Positions 29,766-38,792 of a stretch of DNA of 64,000 bases are shown piece by piece (within the stretch, counting starts at the first letter, position 1; each line of letters opens with the position of its first letter). Position numbers and translations under genes: made by a program. Origin of the DNA: Thermosynechococcus sp. CL-1 (GTDB lineage: Bacteria > Cyanobacteriota > Cyanobacteriia > Thermosynechococcales > Thermosynechococcaceae); the NCBI RefSeq assembly GCF_008386235.1, contig NZ_CP040671.1, forward strand, positions 1,056,001-1,120,000, read 5' to 3'. Below the pieces are notes generated by a model. That model saw only the letters and a program-made list of their open reading frames with translations, had not been told where the DNA came from and did no database searches.

Positions 29766-29872
29766 TCAATATCACAACTTAAGCACCAGCTCCATCACTG
29801 CCGTCCCCCTCGCCAAGGGCAGAGAATACCACTATCGAGCTGAATTCTCGATATTGTGAGTTGAGTTGTCCT

Positions 29873-30985
29873 ATGGTGGCTACCCCCATTCAACCCGTGT
29901 CCGACCGTCCATTGACAACGGATTTGGTGCGGCAGTATTTGCAGGAAATTGGCCGTGTGCCCTTGCTCACCCCTAGCCAAGAACTGCGCCTTGCCCAACA
30001 GGTTCAGCAGTACCAAGCCCTGCTCGCAGTGCGAGATCAGTCCGATGACCCCCAGATCAAGCGCTATGTGGCGGCTGTTACGGAGCGCGATCGCCAGCAG
30101 CGGCAGTTGGGGCGTCCCCTTACCCGTACCCAATGGGCTGCGCGACTTAAGATGAGTGTGGCTGAATTGCAAACCTGTGTGCAGGCGGGTCGTCAAGCTT
30201 GGGCAAAGGCAGCGAATATGACCCTAAGTGAACTTCAGCACATTGAGCGGCAAGGACAGCGGGCAAAAACCCAATTGCTGCAAGCCAACCTGCGCTTGGT
30301 GGTGAATATTGCCAAAAAATATCAACATCGCGGCGTGGAATTTTTAGATCTGATCCAAGAGGGGAGTTTGGGTCTAGAACGTGCCGTTGAAAAATTCGAT
30401 CCGACCAAGGGATTTCGCTTTAGCACCTATGCCTACTGGTGGATTCGCCAAAGTGTCACCCGTGCTGTTGCTAGTCAAAGCCGCACAATCCGCTTGCCCA
30501 TTCACATGGTGGAAAAACTCAATAAAATTAAGCGTGCCCAACGGCGTCTTGCGGCTCAACAAGGCGCGATGCCCAGTCTAGCGGACATTGCCCAAGAACT
30601 GAATCTGGAGGTGTCACAGGTGCGGGAAGTGCTCATGGCTGTTCCCAAATCCGTGGCCTTGGAACAGCGGGTTGGCTCCGACCAAGAAACGGAATTACAG
30701 GAGCTGATTGAATCCACTGCCCCCACCCCCAATGAAGTGATCATGCGTGAGTCCCTGCGTACTACTTTGAAGCAACTCCTCAGTGATCTATCGCCCCGTG
30801 AGCGGCAAGTGATGGAACTGCGCTATGGCCTCGGGGAGCAGCCCGCCCTTGAGATGGCGGAAATTGCGGCACTGCTGGGACTGAGTCGGGAGCGGATTCG
30901 CCAAATTGAGCACCGTGCCCTGCAAAAGTTGCGGCAGCCCCAACGGCGCCGAGAAATTCAAGACTATCTTGAGGAGTTTGCCTAG
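29873..30985 (+). CDS. group 2 sigma-70 family RNA polymerase sigma factor
   Basis: The 370 residues comprise region 1.2 (LVRQYLQEIGRVPLLTPSQE), region 2 (LRLVVNIAKKYQHRGVEFLD, FSTYAYWWIRQSVTRA), region 3 and region 4 (LSPRERQVMELRYGL, GLSRERIRQIEHRALQKLR). An extra segment of about 60 residues lies between regions 1.2 and 2, which resembles SigC-type cyanobacterial factors. The SigB/SigC choice cannot be made by eye. ATG at 29873 preferred over TTG at 29861. The stop codon is shared as CTAG with convergent ispE. Confidence 0.92.
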   Translation: MVATPIQPVSDRPLTTDLVRQYLQEIGRVPLLTPSQELRLAQQVQQYQALLAVRDQSDDPQIKRYVAAVTERDRQQRQLGRPLTRTQWAARLKMSVAELQTCVQAGRQAWAKAANMTLSELQHIERQGQRAKTQLLQANLRLVVNIAKKYQHRGVEFLDLIQEGSLGLERAVEKFDPTKGFRFSTYAYWWIRQSVTRAVASQSRTIRLPIHMVEKLNKIKRAQRRLAAQQGAMPSLADIAQELNLEVSQVREVLMAVPKSVALEQRVGSDQETELQELIESTAPTPNEVIMRESLRTTLKQLLSDLSPRERQVMELRYGLGEQPALEMAEIAALLGLSRERIRQIEHRALQKLRQPQRRREIQDYLEEFA

Positions 30986-31917
30986 GGCGTCTCCAACTGA
31001 ATGCCGTGGGGACAGCACTCACAGATCCACAGATCAAGGTCGGGGTCTGGTAGGGCGCGCCGTACCCGTTGCATGATGCTGTAACCTTCATCGGCAGAGG
31101 GCGCTAGGGCAAACACTGTTGGCCCGGATCCTGACATCATGCTGGCGATCGCCCCAGCGGCGAGGAATTGCTCCTTTAACTCTGCCACCAAGGGATAGCG
31201 GGGCAACACTACCTTCTCTAAATCATTACGGAGGCTGGCGGCCAATTTGGCGATGTCACGCTGCTGAATGGCCTGTAACAGGGTTGCGGATCCCCCCTCT
31301 TGGCGGGCTTTTTCCTGCTCGTTGGGGGTTTGGGCATAGGTGGCGGCGAATTCCTGCCGATAGGTTTGATAGGCCCAAGGGGTAGCCACACTAAGGGAGC
31401 GATACTTCCCTAGGATGACAGTTAATCCCTGTAAATCCGCTAGGGGCCTCAACTGTTCACCGCGCCCTAGGGCTAAGGCGGTCCCCCCTTGCAGACAGAA
31501 GGGCACATCAGCCCCCAATTGCGCTGCAAAGGTTTGCAATTCCGCTTGCGTCAGACCCAACTGCCACAGGAGATCTAAGCCCACCAGTACCGCTGCCCCA
31601 TTGGTGGATCCCCCGGCCAAGCCTGCCCCCATAGGAATTCGTTTTTCAATGAAAATTTCAACGCCATCGCGATCGGGAAAATGCTGCTGGAGTAAGGCCG
31701 CTGCTTTGTAGGCGAGATTTCGTTGATCGCAGGGGACGGCTGGATTCGTGCAATGGACTTTAATTTGGCGATCGCGCCGCGGGATGAGTTCAATGCGATC
31801 CATGAGGGAGACCGCCTGCATGACCATTACCAGCTCGTGGTAGCCACTGCCATCTAAACAATTGCCAACAATTTGTAAAAAGAGATTAATTTTGGCAGGT
31901 GCCAGCAGACGATACAC
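30982..31917 (-). CDS. ispE: 4-diphosphocytidyl-2-C-methyl-D-erythritol kinase
   Basis: This 311-residue GHMP kinase of the MEP isoprenoid pathway has LLAPAKINLFLQIVG at the N-terminus, the ATP-binding IPMGAGLAGGSTNGAAVL and the C-terminal MMSGSGPTVFAL. It starts at GTG (31917). Its TAG and the TAG of the convergent sigma factor gene overlap within CTAG at 30982-30985. Confidence 0.95.
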   Translation of the reverse strand: MYRLLAPAKINLFLQIVGNCLDGSGYHELVMVMQAVSLMDRIELIPRRDRQIKVHCTNPAVPCDQRNLAYKAAALLQQHFPDRDGVEIFIEKRIPMGAGLAGGSTNGAAVLVGLDLLWQLGLTQAELQTFAAQLGADVPFCLQGGTALALGRGEQLRPLADLQGLTVILGKYRSLSVATPWAYQTYRQEFAATYAQTPNEQEKARQEGGSATLLQAIQQRDIAKLAASLRNDLEKVVLPRYPLVAELKEQFLAAGAIASMMSGSGPTVFALAPSADEGYSIMQRVRRALPDPDLDLWICECCPHGIQLETP

Positions 31918-31999
31918 GCAGCCCCATCCTCACAACCACCTCGTTCAATAGCATATTATTCTTCTATTCCTCTTTGGCAGGCGCTAAACAGAAGTCCCC

Positions 32000-32854
32000 A
32001 TGATTTTGGAACGAATGATTGAGCTGTTGCAGTTGCCCTTTATGCAGCGGGCACTGTGGGCAGGGATCTTTACGGGAGGGATGGCGGGTGCCCTCGGTAG
32101 TTTTACAATCCTGCGGCAACTTTCTTTTTTTAGTGATGCCTTGGGGCACTCAGCCCTACTGGGAATTAGCCTAGGAATTATTCTAGGATTGAATCCCTCC
32201 GTGATGTTGTTGCCCTTTGCCGTGGTGTTTGCCCTCGGGGTGACGTATTTGCTTGAGCATACGCGACTGTGGACGGATGCCCTCTTGAATATCATCTACT
32301 CAGCCTCCTTAGCGCTGGCGGTGATTTTGCTGAGTATGAGCGATCGCTATCAGGGGGGGCTAAATAATTTACTCTTTGGCGATATTTTGGCGGTGCGCCC
32401 AGCCGATCTCGTCATGAGTGGCATGCTCTGCGCCCTTGTCGGCACTTTCATCCTGCTCACGTTACGGGTGCAATTGTTAATCACAGTGAATGAGGCCTTG
32501 GCGGTGGCGCGGGGGGCGGCGGTGGGGATTCAGCGGCTGCTGTTTATCACCCTATTGGCCTTGGTGGTTGCCGTCTCGATTAAGACAGTGGGGGTATTGC
32601 TCATTAGTGCCTTTGTGGTGATTCCCGCCTGTGGCGCTCGCCTGTGGAGTCGGCAATTTTCGCAGTACGTGGTTTTGGCGGCCCTAGTAGGGGTAGGCAG
32701 TGCCATTGTTGGTATGCTCTTGTCAGCAGGGATGAATTGGCCCTCAGGGCCGAGTATTGTGGTCTGTCAACTGGTGTTCTTTTTAGGCTCGATCGCCATT
32801 AACTCACTGCGAGGGGCGTGGCTGCATAGAGGGCAGAAATCTCCAGCAAGCTGA
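32000..32854 (+). CDS. ABC-3 family metal ion ABC transporter permease (ZnuB/MntB-like)
   Basis: This 284-residue protein has 7-8 hydrophobic helices. [26 protein letters not shown] is, in its parts, the ABC-3 signature, and [18 protein letters not shown] the second. It imports Zn or Mn with an ATPase and a binding protein, neither of which is adjacent, so partners must be elsewhere. The 3' end overlaps convergent tsaD by 56 bases. Confidence 0.9.
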   Translation: MILERMIELLQLPFMQRALWAGIFTGGMAGALGSFTILRQLSFFSDALGHSALLGISLGIILGLNPSVMLLPFAVVFALGVTYLLEHTRLWTDALLNIIYSASLALAVILLSMSDRYQGGLNNLLFGDILAVRPADLVMSGMLCALVGTFILLTLRVQLLITVNEALAVARGAAVGIQRLLFITLLALVVAVSIKTVGVLLISAFVVIPACGARLWSRQFSQYVVLAALVGVGSAIVGMLLSAGMNWPSGPSIVVCQLVFFLGSIAINSLRGAWLHRGQKSPAS

Positions 32855-33860
32855 GGCGTGAACGGGCTGTCAGCTCCAAGGGGGAGCGATCGCCCCGCTG
32901 GAAATGATCCACTGCCGCATAGCCAATCATCGCCGCATTATCGGTACATAGCCGCAGAGGCGGAAAAATCAACTGTAGCCCCAAGGGTTCAGCAGCAGCC
33001 CTCAGGTGTTGTCGCAGTCCAGAATTTGCCGCTACGCCTCCCCCAATGGCGAGGGTTTTGAATCCATGATCCACTGCTGCCGCGATCGCCCGCTTGGTCA
33101 AGGCCTGTGCTACCGCCTTCTGAAAACTGGCCGCAAGGTCAGCCACCGGCAATTCATCATGGGTTTGACGCAGCTCCTCCACGAGTCGTGCCACTGCGGT
33201 TTTCAGCCCACTAAAACTGGAATCGTAGGGATGCACCTTGCCATCGGGGAGGCGGATATTTCCCTCTGGTAGATCAAAGGCCTCTGGATTGCCCTGCTGC
33301 GCCAAGCGATCGAGCACTGGCCCCCCTGGATAGCCCAAGCCCAGTAGGCGTGCTACCTTATCGTAGGCTTCCCCCGCCGCATCATCCCGCGTTTGGCCAA
33401 AGAGTTGGTACTCGCCACAGCCATAAACGCCAATGAGACTGGTATGCCCGCCAGATACCAAGAGGCAGAGAAACGGTGGTTCAAGGGTCGGTTCCGCTAA
33501 GTAGGAGGCATAGAGGTGGCCTTCAAGGTGGTGAATTCCCAAGAGCGGTTTTTGCTGCACAAGGGCAAGGGTTTTTGCCGCCGTAACCCCAATGAGCAGC
33601 GACCCCACCAATCCGGGAGCACAGGTGACAGCAACGGCATCAATGGCAGACCAATCACAACCGGCCTCACTCATCGCTGCTGTGATCACGCCGTTAATAT
33701 TTTCCAAGTGGGCACGGGAGGCGACTTCCGGTACGACACCGCCAAAGGGTTGATGGGCACGCACTTGGGAGGCAATCACATTACTTTCAATGGCGCGATC
33801 GCGCACTACGGCAGCAGCCGTTTCATCACAACTGGTTTCAATGGCTAGAATTCTGACCAT
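32799..33860 (-). CDS. tsaD: tRNA threonylcarbamoyladenosine transferase TsaD
   Basis: This 353-residue ASKHA-fold protein (formerly Gcp) transfers the threonylcarbamoyl group to A37 of ANN-decoding tRNAs. [18 protein letters not shown], the metal-binding [18 protein letters not shown] and [11 protein letters not shown] are diagnostic. ATG start. It overlaps the end of the ABC permease gene on the opposite strand. Confidence 0.97.
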   Translation of the reverse strand: MVRILAIETSCDETAAAVVRDRAIESNVIASQVRAHQPFGGVVPEVASRAHLENINGVITAAMSEAGCDWSAIDAVAVTCAPGLVGSLLIGVTAAKTLALVQQKPLLGIHHLEGHLYASYLAEPTLEPPFLCLLVSGGHTSLIGVYGCGEYQLFGQTRDDAAGEAYDKVARLLGLGYPGGPVLDRLAQQGNPEAFDLPEGNIRLPDGKVHPYDSSFSGLKTAVARLVEELRQTHDELPVADLAASFQKAVAQALTKRAIAAAVDHGFKTLAIGGGVAANSGLRQHLRAAAEPLGLQLIFPPLRLCTDNAAMIGYAAVDHFQRGDRSPLELTARSRLSLLEISALYAATPLAVS

Positions 33861-33982
33861 CGGGCAGACGTGGGCATGAAGCTAGAGCCTCTTTTCAGTC
33901 TAGCCGGTTTTTCGAGTGAAGTTGCTGAAGGGCGTTTGCGCAATGCCGTGAATTCTCGAGGTTGCAACCTGCGCCACGGTGA

Positions 33983-33998
33983 AGATTCTTAAGAATCT
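33983..33998. promoter_or_regulatory. 16-bp perfect palindrome upstream of the Rrf2-family gene
   Basis: AGATTCTTAAGAATCT lies 77 bases before the Rrf2 GTG start and about 25 bases before a candidate -10 (TATACT, 34024-34029). Its position suggests an operator, perhaps for the adjacent Rrf2 protein. No T-run follows on either strand. Confidence 0.45.
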
Positions 33999-34075
33999 CC
34001 TAAATCCCGATCAAGAAGTAGGATATACTATGGGTTGGGCAATCTGCTCAATGTCGTGCGTGTGCCAAACGTCTT

Positions 34076-34513
34076 GTGGAACTGTCTGCCAAAAGTGAGT
34101 ACGCCCTCTTGGCGCTCTTGGAAATGTCAGCGGCCTATGAACAGGCGGAGCCGCTACAAATTCGCCAAATTGCTGCCCTGCATAACATTCCCGATCGCTA
34201 TTTGGAGCAACTGATGGCGACCCTACGCCGCAAGGGGCTGATTCGCAGTCAGCGGGGCGCCCGGGGTGGCTACTTGCTGGCAAAAGCACCTTGGCAAATC
34301 TCAATTTTGGACGTGCTCAACTGTATCGAGGGGATTGAGTCCAAGCTCGCCCAAAAGCCGCCTGAAAAGGGCGATCTGGAGCGTAGTCTGATCCGTTCAG
34401 TGTGGCTAGAAGCCTGCGCAGCAGCCAATGATGTTTTGAAAAAGCATACCCTTCAAGATTTGTGCGATCGGCGGCAGGCTTACCAGCAAGTGGATGTCAT
34501 GTACTACATCTAG
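34076..34513 (+). CDS. Rrf2-family transcriptional regulator (CymR-like context)
   Basis: This 145-residue protein begins MELSAKSEYALLALLEMSAA and has a winged helix (QIAALHNIPDRYLEQLMATL, RGARGGYLLAKAP). The three-cysteine cluster motif of IscR is not present; cysteines occur singly (LNCIEG, EACAAA, DLCDRR). A cysteine synthase gene follows directly, which resembles the CymR-CysK pairing of Firmicutes, so a role in sulfur control is inferred. GTG start. Confidence 0.88.
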   Translation: MELSAKSEYALLALLEMSAAYEQAEPLQIRQIAALHNIPDRYLEQLMATLRRKGLIRSQRGARGGYLLAKAPWQISILDVLNCIEGIESKLAQKPPEKGDLERSLIRSVWLEACAAANDVLKKHTLQDLCDRRQAYQQVDVMYYI

Positions 34514-34576
34514 GCTGGGGTTGACATTCATCTAATTTCTCTAAGGTTTTTGTCTTGAATTGGAGATTGATATCCC

Positions 34577-35542
34577 ATGAACATTGCCCCCGATATTACT
34601 GCCCTCATTGGTCGGACGCCCCTCGTACGCCTGAACCGCATTCCCCAAGCGGAAGGCTGCGTTGCGCAAATTGTTGTCAAGCTAGAGAGCATGAATCCTG
34701 CGGCCTCGGTTAAGGATCGCATTGGCCTGAGTATGATTCAGGAGGCAGAAGCAGCGGGTCTTATTACCCCCGGTAAGACGGTTTTGGTGGAACCCACATC
34801 GGGCAATACCGGGATTGCCTTAGCAATGGTGGCGGCGGCAAAGGGCTATCGCCTGATTCTCACTATGCCAGAGACCATGAGTGCAGAGCGGCGAGCTATG
34901 CTGCGTGCCTATGGAGCAGAGCTGGATTTGACCCCCGGCACAGAGGGGATGAGTGGTGCCATTCGTCGCGCCGAAGAAATTGCTGCCTCCCTTGAAGATG
35001 CTTTCATGCTGCAACAATTCAAAAATCCCGCCAATCCCAAGATTCATCGTGAAACCACTGCCCTCGAAATTTGGCAAGATACGGCCGGTCAAGTGGATAT
35101 TTTGGTGGCTGGAGTGGGTACTGGAGGTACGATTACGGGAGTGGCAGAAGTGATCAAAGCCAAGAAGCCCAGCTTTCAGGCGATCGCTGTCGAACCTAGC
35201 AATAGTCCTGTCCTTTCAGGAGGCAAACCAGGCCCCCACAAAATTCAAGGTATTGGCGCCGGCTTTGTACCCCCCGTTCTTAAACGAGAACTCATTGATG
35301 AAGTGATCCCCGTCTCTGACGACCAAGCGATTTATTTTGGTCGCCGCCTAGCCCGTGAAGAAGGCCTTCTTTCAGGCATTTCCAGTGGGGCTGCCCTTTG
35401 CGCTGCCATTCAGGTGGCTCAACGACCCGAAAATGCGGGCAAGTTAATTGTCATGGTGCAGCCGAGTTTTGGTGAACGCTACTTAACCACACCCCTGTTT
35501 CAGGATGCACTGCCCTTGGTACCTAGTTACTTGCAACATTAG
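34577..35542 (+). CDS. cysK: cysteine synthase A (O-acetylserine sulfhydrylase)
   Basis: This 321-residue fold-type II PLP enzyme makes cysteine from O-acetylserine and sulfide. The PLP lysine is in [25 protein letters not shown] is the substrate loop and GTGGTITG the phosphate-binding loop. The C-terminal [10 protein letters not shown] is typical of CysK. It starts at ATG, 63 bases after the Rrf2 gene, with GGAGA upstream. Confidence 0.95.
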   Translation: MNIAPDITALIGRTPLVRLNRIPQAEGCVAQIVVKLESMNPAASVKDRIGLSMIQEAEAAGLITPGKTVLVEPTSGNTGIALAMVAAAKGYRLILTMPETMSAERRAMLRAYGAELDLTPGTEGMSGAIRRAEEIAASLEDAFMLQQFKNPANPKIHRETTALEIWQDTAGQVDILVAGVGTGGTITGVAEVIKAKKPSFQAIAVEPSNSPVLSGGKPGPHKIQGIGAGFVPPVLKRELIDEVIPVSDDQAIYFGRRLAREEGLLSGISSGAALCAAIQVAQRPENAGKLIVMVQPSFGERYLTTPLFQDALPLVPSYLQH

Positions 35543-35611
35543 GCCTGCTTTGAGTTCAGCGTCAGAGGTTGTTTTGTGCCAACTAAAACTTGGTTTGTGG
35601 GGTGGGGCCTA

Positions 35612-35934
35612 GGGTGTGTCATCAGTTAAGCCAGATAACAGCGGCAGCGAGATATATCGCACCTAAAAAGTTTCGCGCTGTCTTATCGTAACGTGTGGCA
35701 ATCCCTCGGTACGGCTTGAGCCTAGCAAAAAAATTCTCAATCAAGTGCCGAGCTTTGTACAGTTCTTTGTCATAACCACGACGCTGTTTACGACAAGACT
35801 TGCGCGGATGACAGCCTTGCACCCTTTCTCCGCTAGCCGTCTTAGCACCCGCTCATCTGCAGCATAGGCTTTGTCCGCCAGTAATGCCTCAGCAAAACAC
35901 TGCCTCGATGGTCAATCTATCTGATGACACGCCC
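35612..35934 (-). mobile_element. internally deleted IS5-type insertion element (non-autonomous remnant)
   Basis: Terminal inverted repeats GGGTGTGTCATCAG (35612-35625) and CTGATGACACGCCC (35921-35934) match at 13 of 14 positions. Each is flanked by TA (35610-35611 and 35935-35936), a plausible target duplication for the IS427-type branch of IS5. Only 323 bases remain, holding the 3' part of a transposase on the minus strand. The element is therefore a deletion derivative that kept both ends. It sits inside a copy of the neighbouring small coiled-coil gene. Confidence 0.8.
35622..35899 (-). pseudogene. IS5-family transposase C-terminal fragment, frameshifted
   Basis: The open part (35622-35822) reads KELYKARHLIENFFARLKPY and RGIATRYDKTARNFLGAIYL, the hallmark C-terminus of IS5 DDE transposases with the catalytic Glu in LIENFF. 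Upstream, another frame reads ALLADKAYAADERVLRRLAE then KGCKAVIR, the preceding part of the same domain. A frameshift therefore lies near 35805. The N-terminal half with the first catalytic Asp residues is gone. It cannot be functional. Confidence 0.85.
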
Positions 35935-35936
35935 TA

Positions 35937-35970
35937 GAACTTCGGCCAATTGGGACTGAGTCACAGCAAT
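35937..35970 (-). pseudogene. 5' stub of a second tandem copy of the coiled-coil gene, cut by the IS element
   Basis: Just downstream of the stop of the intact copy, the minus strand reads VTQSQLAEVL and then meets the IS end at the TA target. The intact copy reads VTQSQLAEVLETVK. No continuation is recognisable beyond the other IS end (35548-35611), so the rest was lost. Confidence 0.6.
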
Positions 35971-35976
35971 TTTCCT

Positions 35977-36282
35977 CTAAACTCTGTCAAACAGTGTAAT
36001 TTTGGCCAAGAGTCCTGCCACCATCAAAAACAGTGCCACCAGTAATGCCCACAGGCGATTGTCCGTTGAACTTTGGCGTTTCCCTAGCTCCACTAACTGC
36101 TCGCGATTGTTCTGTACTTCTAGGCGAACGGCCTCGATTTTGGCCTCCATGGTGTTGAACTTTTCACGGATTTCTGCTTGCCCCACCTTCACTTCAAGGG
36201 TGAGTTCTGTCAACTGCGACTGGATTGCCTTGACGGTTTCCAGAACTTCGGCTAGTTGGGATTGGGTGACAGGCTCGGTCAT
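35977..36282 (-). CDS. small coiled-coil protein with C-terminal membrane anchor
   Basis: This 101-residue protein begins MTEPVTQSQLAEVLETVKAI. It has a heptad-rich central coiled coil (about residues 10-75) and a hydrophobic C-terminal segment (LWALLVALFLMVAGLLAKI), so it is likely tail-anchored. Function unknown. Similar small proteins occur in cyanobacteria in several copies, and two decayed relatives are in this window. It lies 92 bases downstream of the nuclease-like/ParA fusion on the same strand and could share its transcript. Confidence 0.75.
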   Translation of the reverse strand: MTEPVTQSQLAEVLETVKAIQSQLTELTLEVKVGQAEIREKFNTMEAKIEAVRLEVQNNREQLVELGKRQSSTDNRLWALLVALFLMVAGLLAKITLFDRV

Positions 36283-36374
36283 GACGGCTGCTCAGGGAGG
36301 GGTAATTTCATTTTAGGGGAGCAAGCAATTTCTGTTTTCAGATTTTTTATAAATCTTGTTAGGAAGGTTGTTGG

Positions 36375-37766
36375 TTAGGGGAGGTCATTGACAGCAGCTA
36401 AGGGGCGAAGATAGGTCTGCACCAATGTTTGATAAAAGCCTAAGACGCGCTTATCTTTGAAGACAGCAGGAACACGGGCAAAGGCGGCACGGGAAATAAT
36501 GGCATATTCAGGAATGGCAAATACGCTTGTGTCGTTGGCTTGATACTGTGGCCAAAAGTAGGGAGTGAGGTGGGGGAGTTTCTGGAGAATCCGTTCAATT
36601 TCTGTTTGGGCAACGGCCATTGCCTTGTCGGTTGTGGGAGCACCATTAAAGAAAATAGGCAAAGGAAGGGGGCCGCCTTCACGGCGCAAGGTGTGAATTT
36701 CATTAAAGAGAAATTGGTGAATTACCTGAGCGGCATTGTTGAGGGAGGAGAGATCGGTGTGGCGGGTGGGAATCAAAACGGCGTCACTGGCATACACGGC
36801 GCTCTTACTTAAAAAGAGCCAAGCACTGGGGCAGTCAATGAGGATGTAGTCGTAGCGATCGCGCAAGGGGGTAAGGAGTTCCCGCAGGCGGGTAATGGGT
36901 GGATATTGGGTTTGCATCGCCTGAATGAGGATGCTTTGCAGTTGTGGCGCAGCAGGAATGACGTCAAAAATATGGGCAGATTTGATACTGCTGCTGGTGC
37001 GGATGCGCAGGTCAAAAGGGCGAATCGTAGCCGTAATCGGCTCATCAGGGTTTTGCAGACAAGCCGCAAGGGTCGTACTGGTGGGGGTTAGCTCAAGGGC
37101 GCGGCTGAGATCCCCTTGGGGGTCACAATCAACGAGCAAGACAGCGGCATCTGCCACAGCAAGGGTGGCGCCCAAGTTAATCGTAGTGGTGGTTTTGCCC
37201 ACTCCCCCCTTATGGTTATAGAGACAGAGGGTGGTGGCACGGGGGCGCGATCGCAAGCAGGTTTTGAGGTCTTCGATAATGCCCTCAAGGCGATCGCCCG
37301 TCAGTTCATAGTTGGGCGTCACTGGATAGACCAAGTGACCATGGCGTTGAAAAAGCTGTAGATGGCGGGCATTCGTGATCAACCCCCAAGCGGTTCCTTG
37401 GCAATGGCAACCCCTGAAAAGTTGGCGGAGTTGTTGCAGAGCGCGGCTATGATGGGCAGACCCATTCTCAAGGTTCAAGACCACGGTTTGACTGGGGGTA
37501 TTGCGGGAGCGACGGGCAGGGGGTTTAATCTCCACAATTAAATCGGGGTCAACTTGAGTCTGACAAAAAGGAGGCTGATGCTCGCGGGGGAAACGGGCTG
37601 CCACATCGGCAATGCCTGCACCTGTGTCAAAGGAAGAGAGGCGATCGCGATCGCCAAAGCCCAACACACTCAGGAGCGGTTGCACAAAGTGCTGCTCAAT
37701 AACGGCTTCAGAGGTTTCGTCACCGTGAATTTGTTGCCATTGCGATCGCAAGCGGGAAATATCCAA
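36375..37766 (-). CDS. fusion of HsdR-N-like (PD-(D/E)xK) domain with ParA-type ATPase
   Basis: This protein has 463 residues. Residues 1-170 resemble the N-terminal nuclease domain of type I restriction enzyme R subunits: VIEQHFVQPLLSVLGF, Asp54 in GIADVAARF, and DLIVEIKPPA, where Glu79-x-Lys81 would complete a PD-(D/E)xK site. Residues 175-463 are a ParA/Soj ATPase with deviant Walker A NHKGGVGKTTTTINLG (about 184-199), Walker A' LLVDCDPQGD and Walker B DYILIDCPS. No ParB gene is adjacent. The nuclease assignment is by motif and fold inference. It may be a cell-biology (positioning) or defence protein. ATG start. Confidence 0.82.
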   Translation of the reverse strand: MDISRLRSQWQQIHGDETSEAVIEQHFVQPLLSVLGFGDRDRLSSFDTGAGIADVAARFPREHQPPFCQTQVDPDLIVEIKPPARRSRNTPSQTVVLNLENGSAHHSRALQQLRQLFRGCHCQGTAWGLITNARHLQLFQRHGHLVYPVTPNYELTGDRLEGIIEDLKTCLRSRPRATTLCLYNHKGGVGKTTTTINLGATLAVADAAVLLVDCDPQGDLSRALELTPTSTTLAACLQNPDEPITATIRPFDLRIRTSSSIKSAHIFDVIPAAPQLQSILIQAMQTQYPPITRLRELLTPLRDRYDYILIDCPSAWLFLSKSAVYASDAVLIPTRHTDLSSLNNAAQVIHQFLFNEIHTLRREGGPLPLPIFFNGAPTTDKAMAVAQTEIERILQKLPHLTPYFWPQYQANDTSVFAIPEYAIISRAAFARVPAVFKDKRVLGFYQTLVQTYLRPLAAVNDLP

Positions 37767-37983
37767 CGTTCAGCACCATCCAGCCGTCTTGAATCTTTCA
37801 GAATAGTTTGGCCACCCCTGAGCGTCAAGATCACGACGCTACCAAATCACTGTGGATTGGGCTTTCCAACAGCCTTGATCATTGGCTATGATAATAAATC
37901 TGCAAATCTTTCACATTCGTCCCCTTGGGTGTCCTCACCGGATGATGGACGGATGGTTGTTTAACCCATAGGAGTACAACTCA

Positions 37984-38775
37984 ATGGCAGTTCTTAGCCT
38001 TGCCCAAATGCTGGAGGCAGGGGTTCACTTTGGCCACCAAGCCCGCCGCTGGAACCCCCGGATGGCACCCTACATCTTCACGGTTCGCAATGGGGTGCAC
38101 ATCATTGACCTCGTGCAAACCGCCCAACTGGTGGATGAAGCCTACAACTACATCCGCAACGCCGCTGAAAAAGGCAAACGCTTTTTGTTTATTGGTACTA
38201 AGCGCCAAGCCGCCGGCATTGTCGAACAGGAAGCGCTCCGCTGCGGCAGTTACTACGTCAACCAGCGCTGGCTGGGGGGGATGCTCACCAACTGGAATAC
38301 CATCAAAACCCGTGTTGATCGCCTCAAAGAATTAGAAAGCATGGAGGAAAATGGCCTCATTGATCTGCGGCCAAAACAGGAGGCCTCAGCCCTGCGGCGA
38401 GAACTGGCACGTTTGCAAAAATACCTTGGCGGGATTAAACAAATGCGGCGGCTGCCCGATGTCGCGATTATTGTTGATGTCAAGCGCGAGTACAACGCCG
38501 TTGCCGAGTGTCACAAATTGGGGATTCCGATCGTGGCGCTGCTGGATACCAACTGCGACCCCAATCAAGTGGATATTCCCATTCCCGCTAACGATGATGC
38601 CATCCGTTCGATTAAGCTGATTGTGGGTAAACTAGCCGATGCCATTTACGAAGGCCGCCATGGTCAGTTGGACGAACCAGAAGCGGATCTCGGTGATGAG
38701 GACGACGATGGGATGACCGCCAGCGACGATGGTGATGCTGACGCCCTAGATATTCCAGATGATTCTGACGCTTAA
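37984..38775 (+). CDS. rpsB: 30S ribosomal protein S2
   Basis: This 263-residue S2 begins with [20 protein letters not shown] and has [31 protein letters not shown] and [15 protein letters not shown]. The C-terminus carries an acidic tail of about 35 residues rich in Asp ([20 protein letters not shown] in part), longer than in E. coli. ATG with GGAG upstream. Tsf follows after 17 bases in the usual rpsB-tsf operon. The 217-base leader may hold the promoter and an autoregulatory site, but none can be named. Confidence 0.98.
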   Translation: MAVLSLAQMLEAGVHFGHQARRWNPRMAPYIFTVRNGVHIIDLVQTAQLVDEAYNYIRNAAEKGKRFLFIGTKRQAAGIVEQEALRCGSYYVNQRWLGGMLTNWNTIKTRVDRLKELESMEENGLIDLRPKQEASALRRELARLQKYLGGIKQMRRLPDVAIIVDVKREYNAVAECHKLGIPIVALLDTNCDPNQVDIPIPANDDAIRSIKLIVGKLADAIYEGRHGQLDEPEADLGDEDDDGMTASDDGDADALDIPDDSDA

Positions 38776-38792
38776 TCCTTGAGGAACAGATC

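Noticed and set aside
34076..34513. IscR assignment of the Rrf2 protein
   Set aside because: The clustered three cysteines that bind the Fe-S cluster in IscR are absent.
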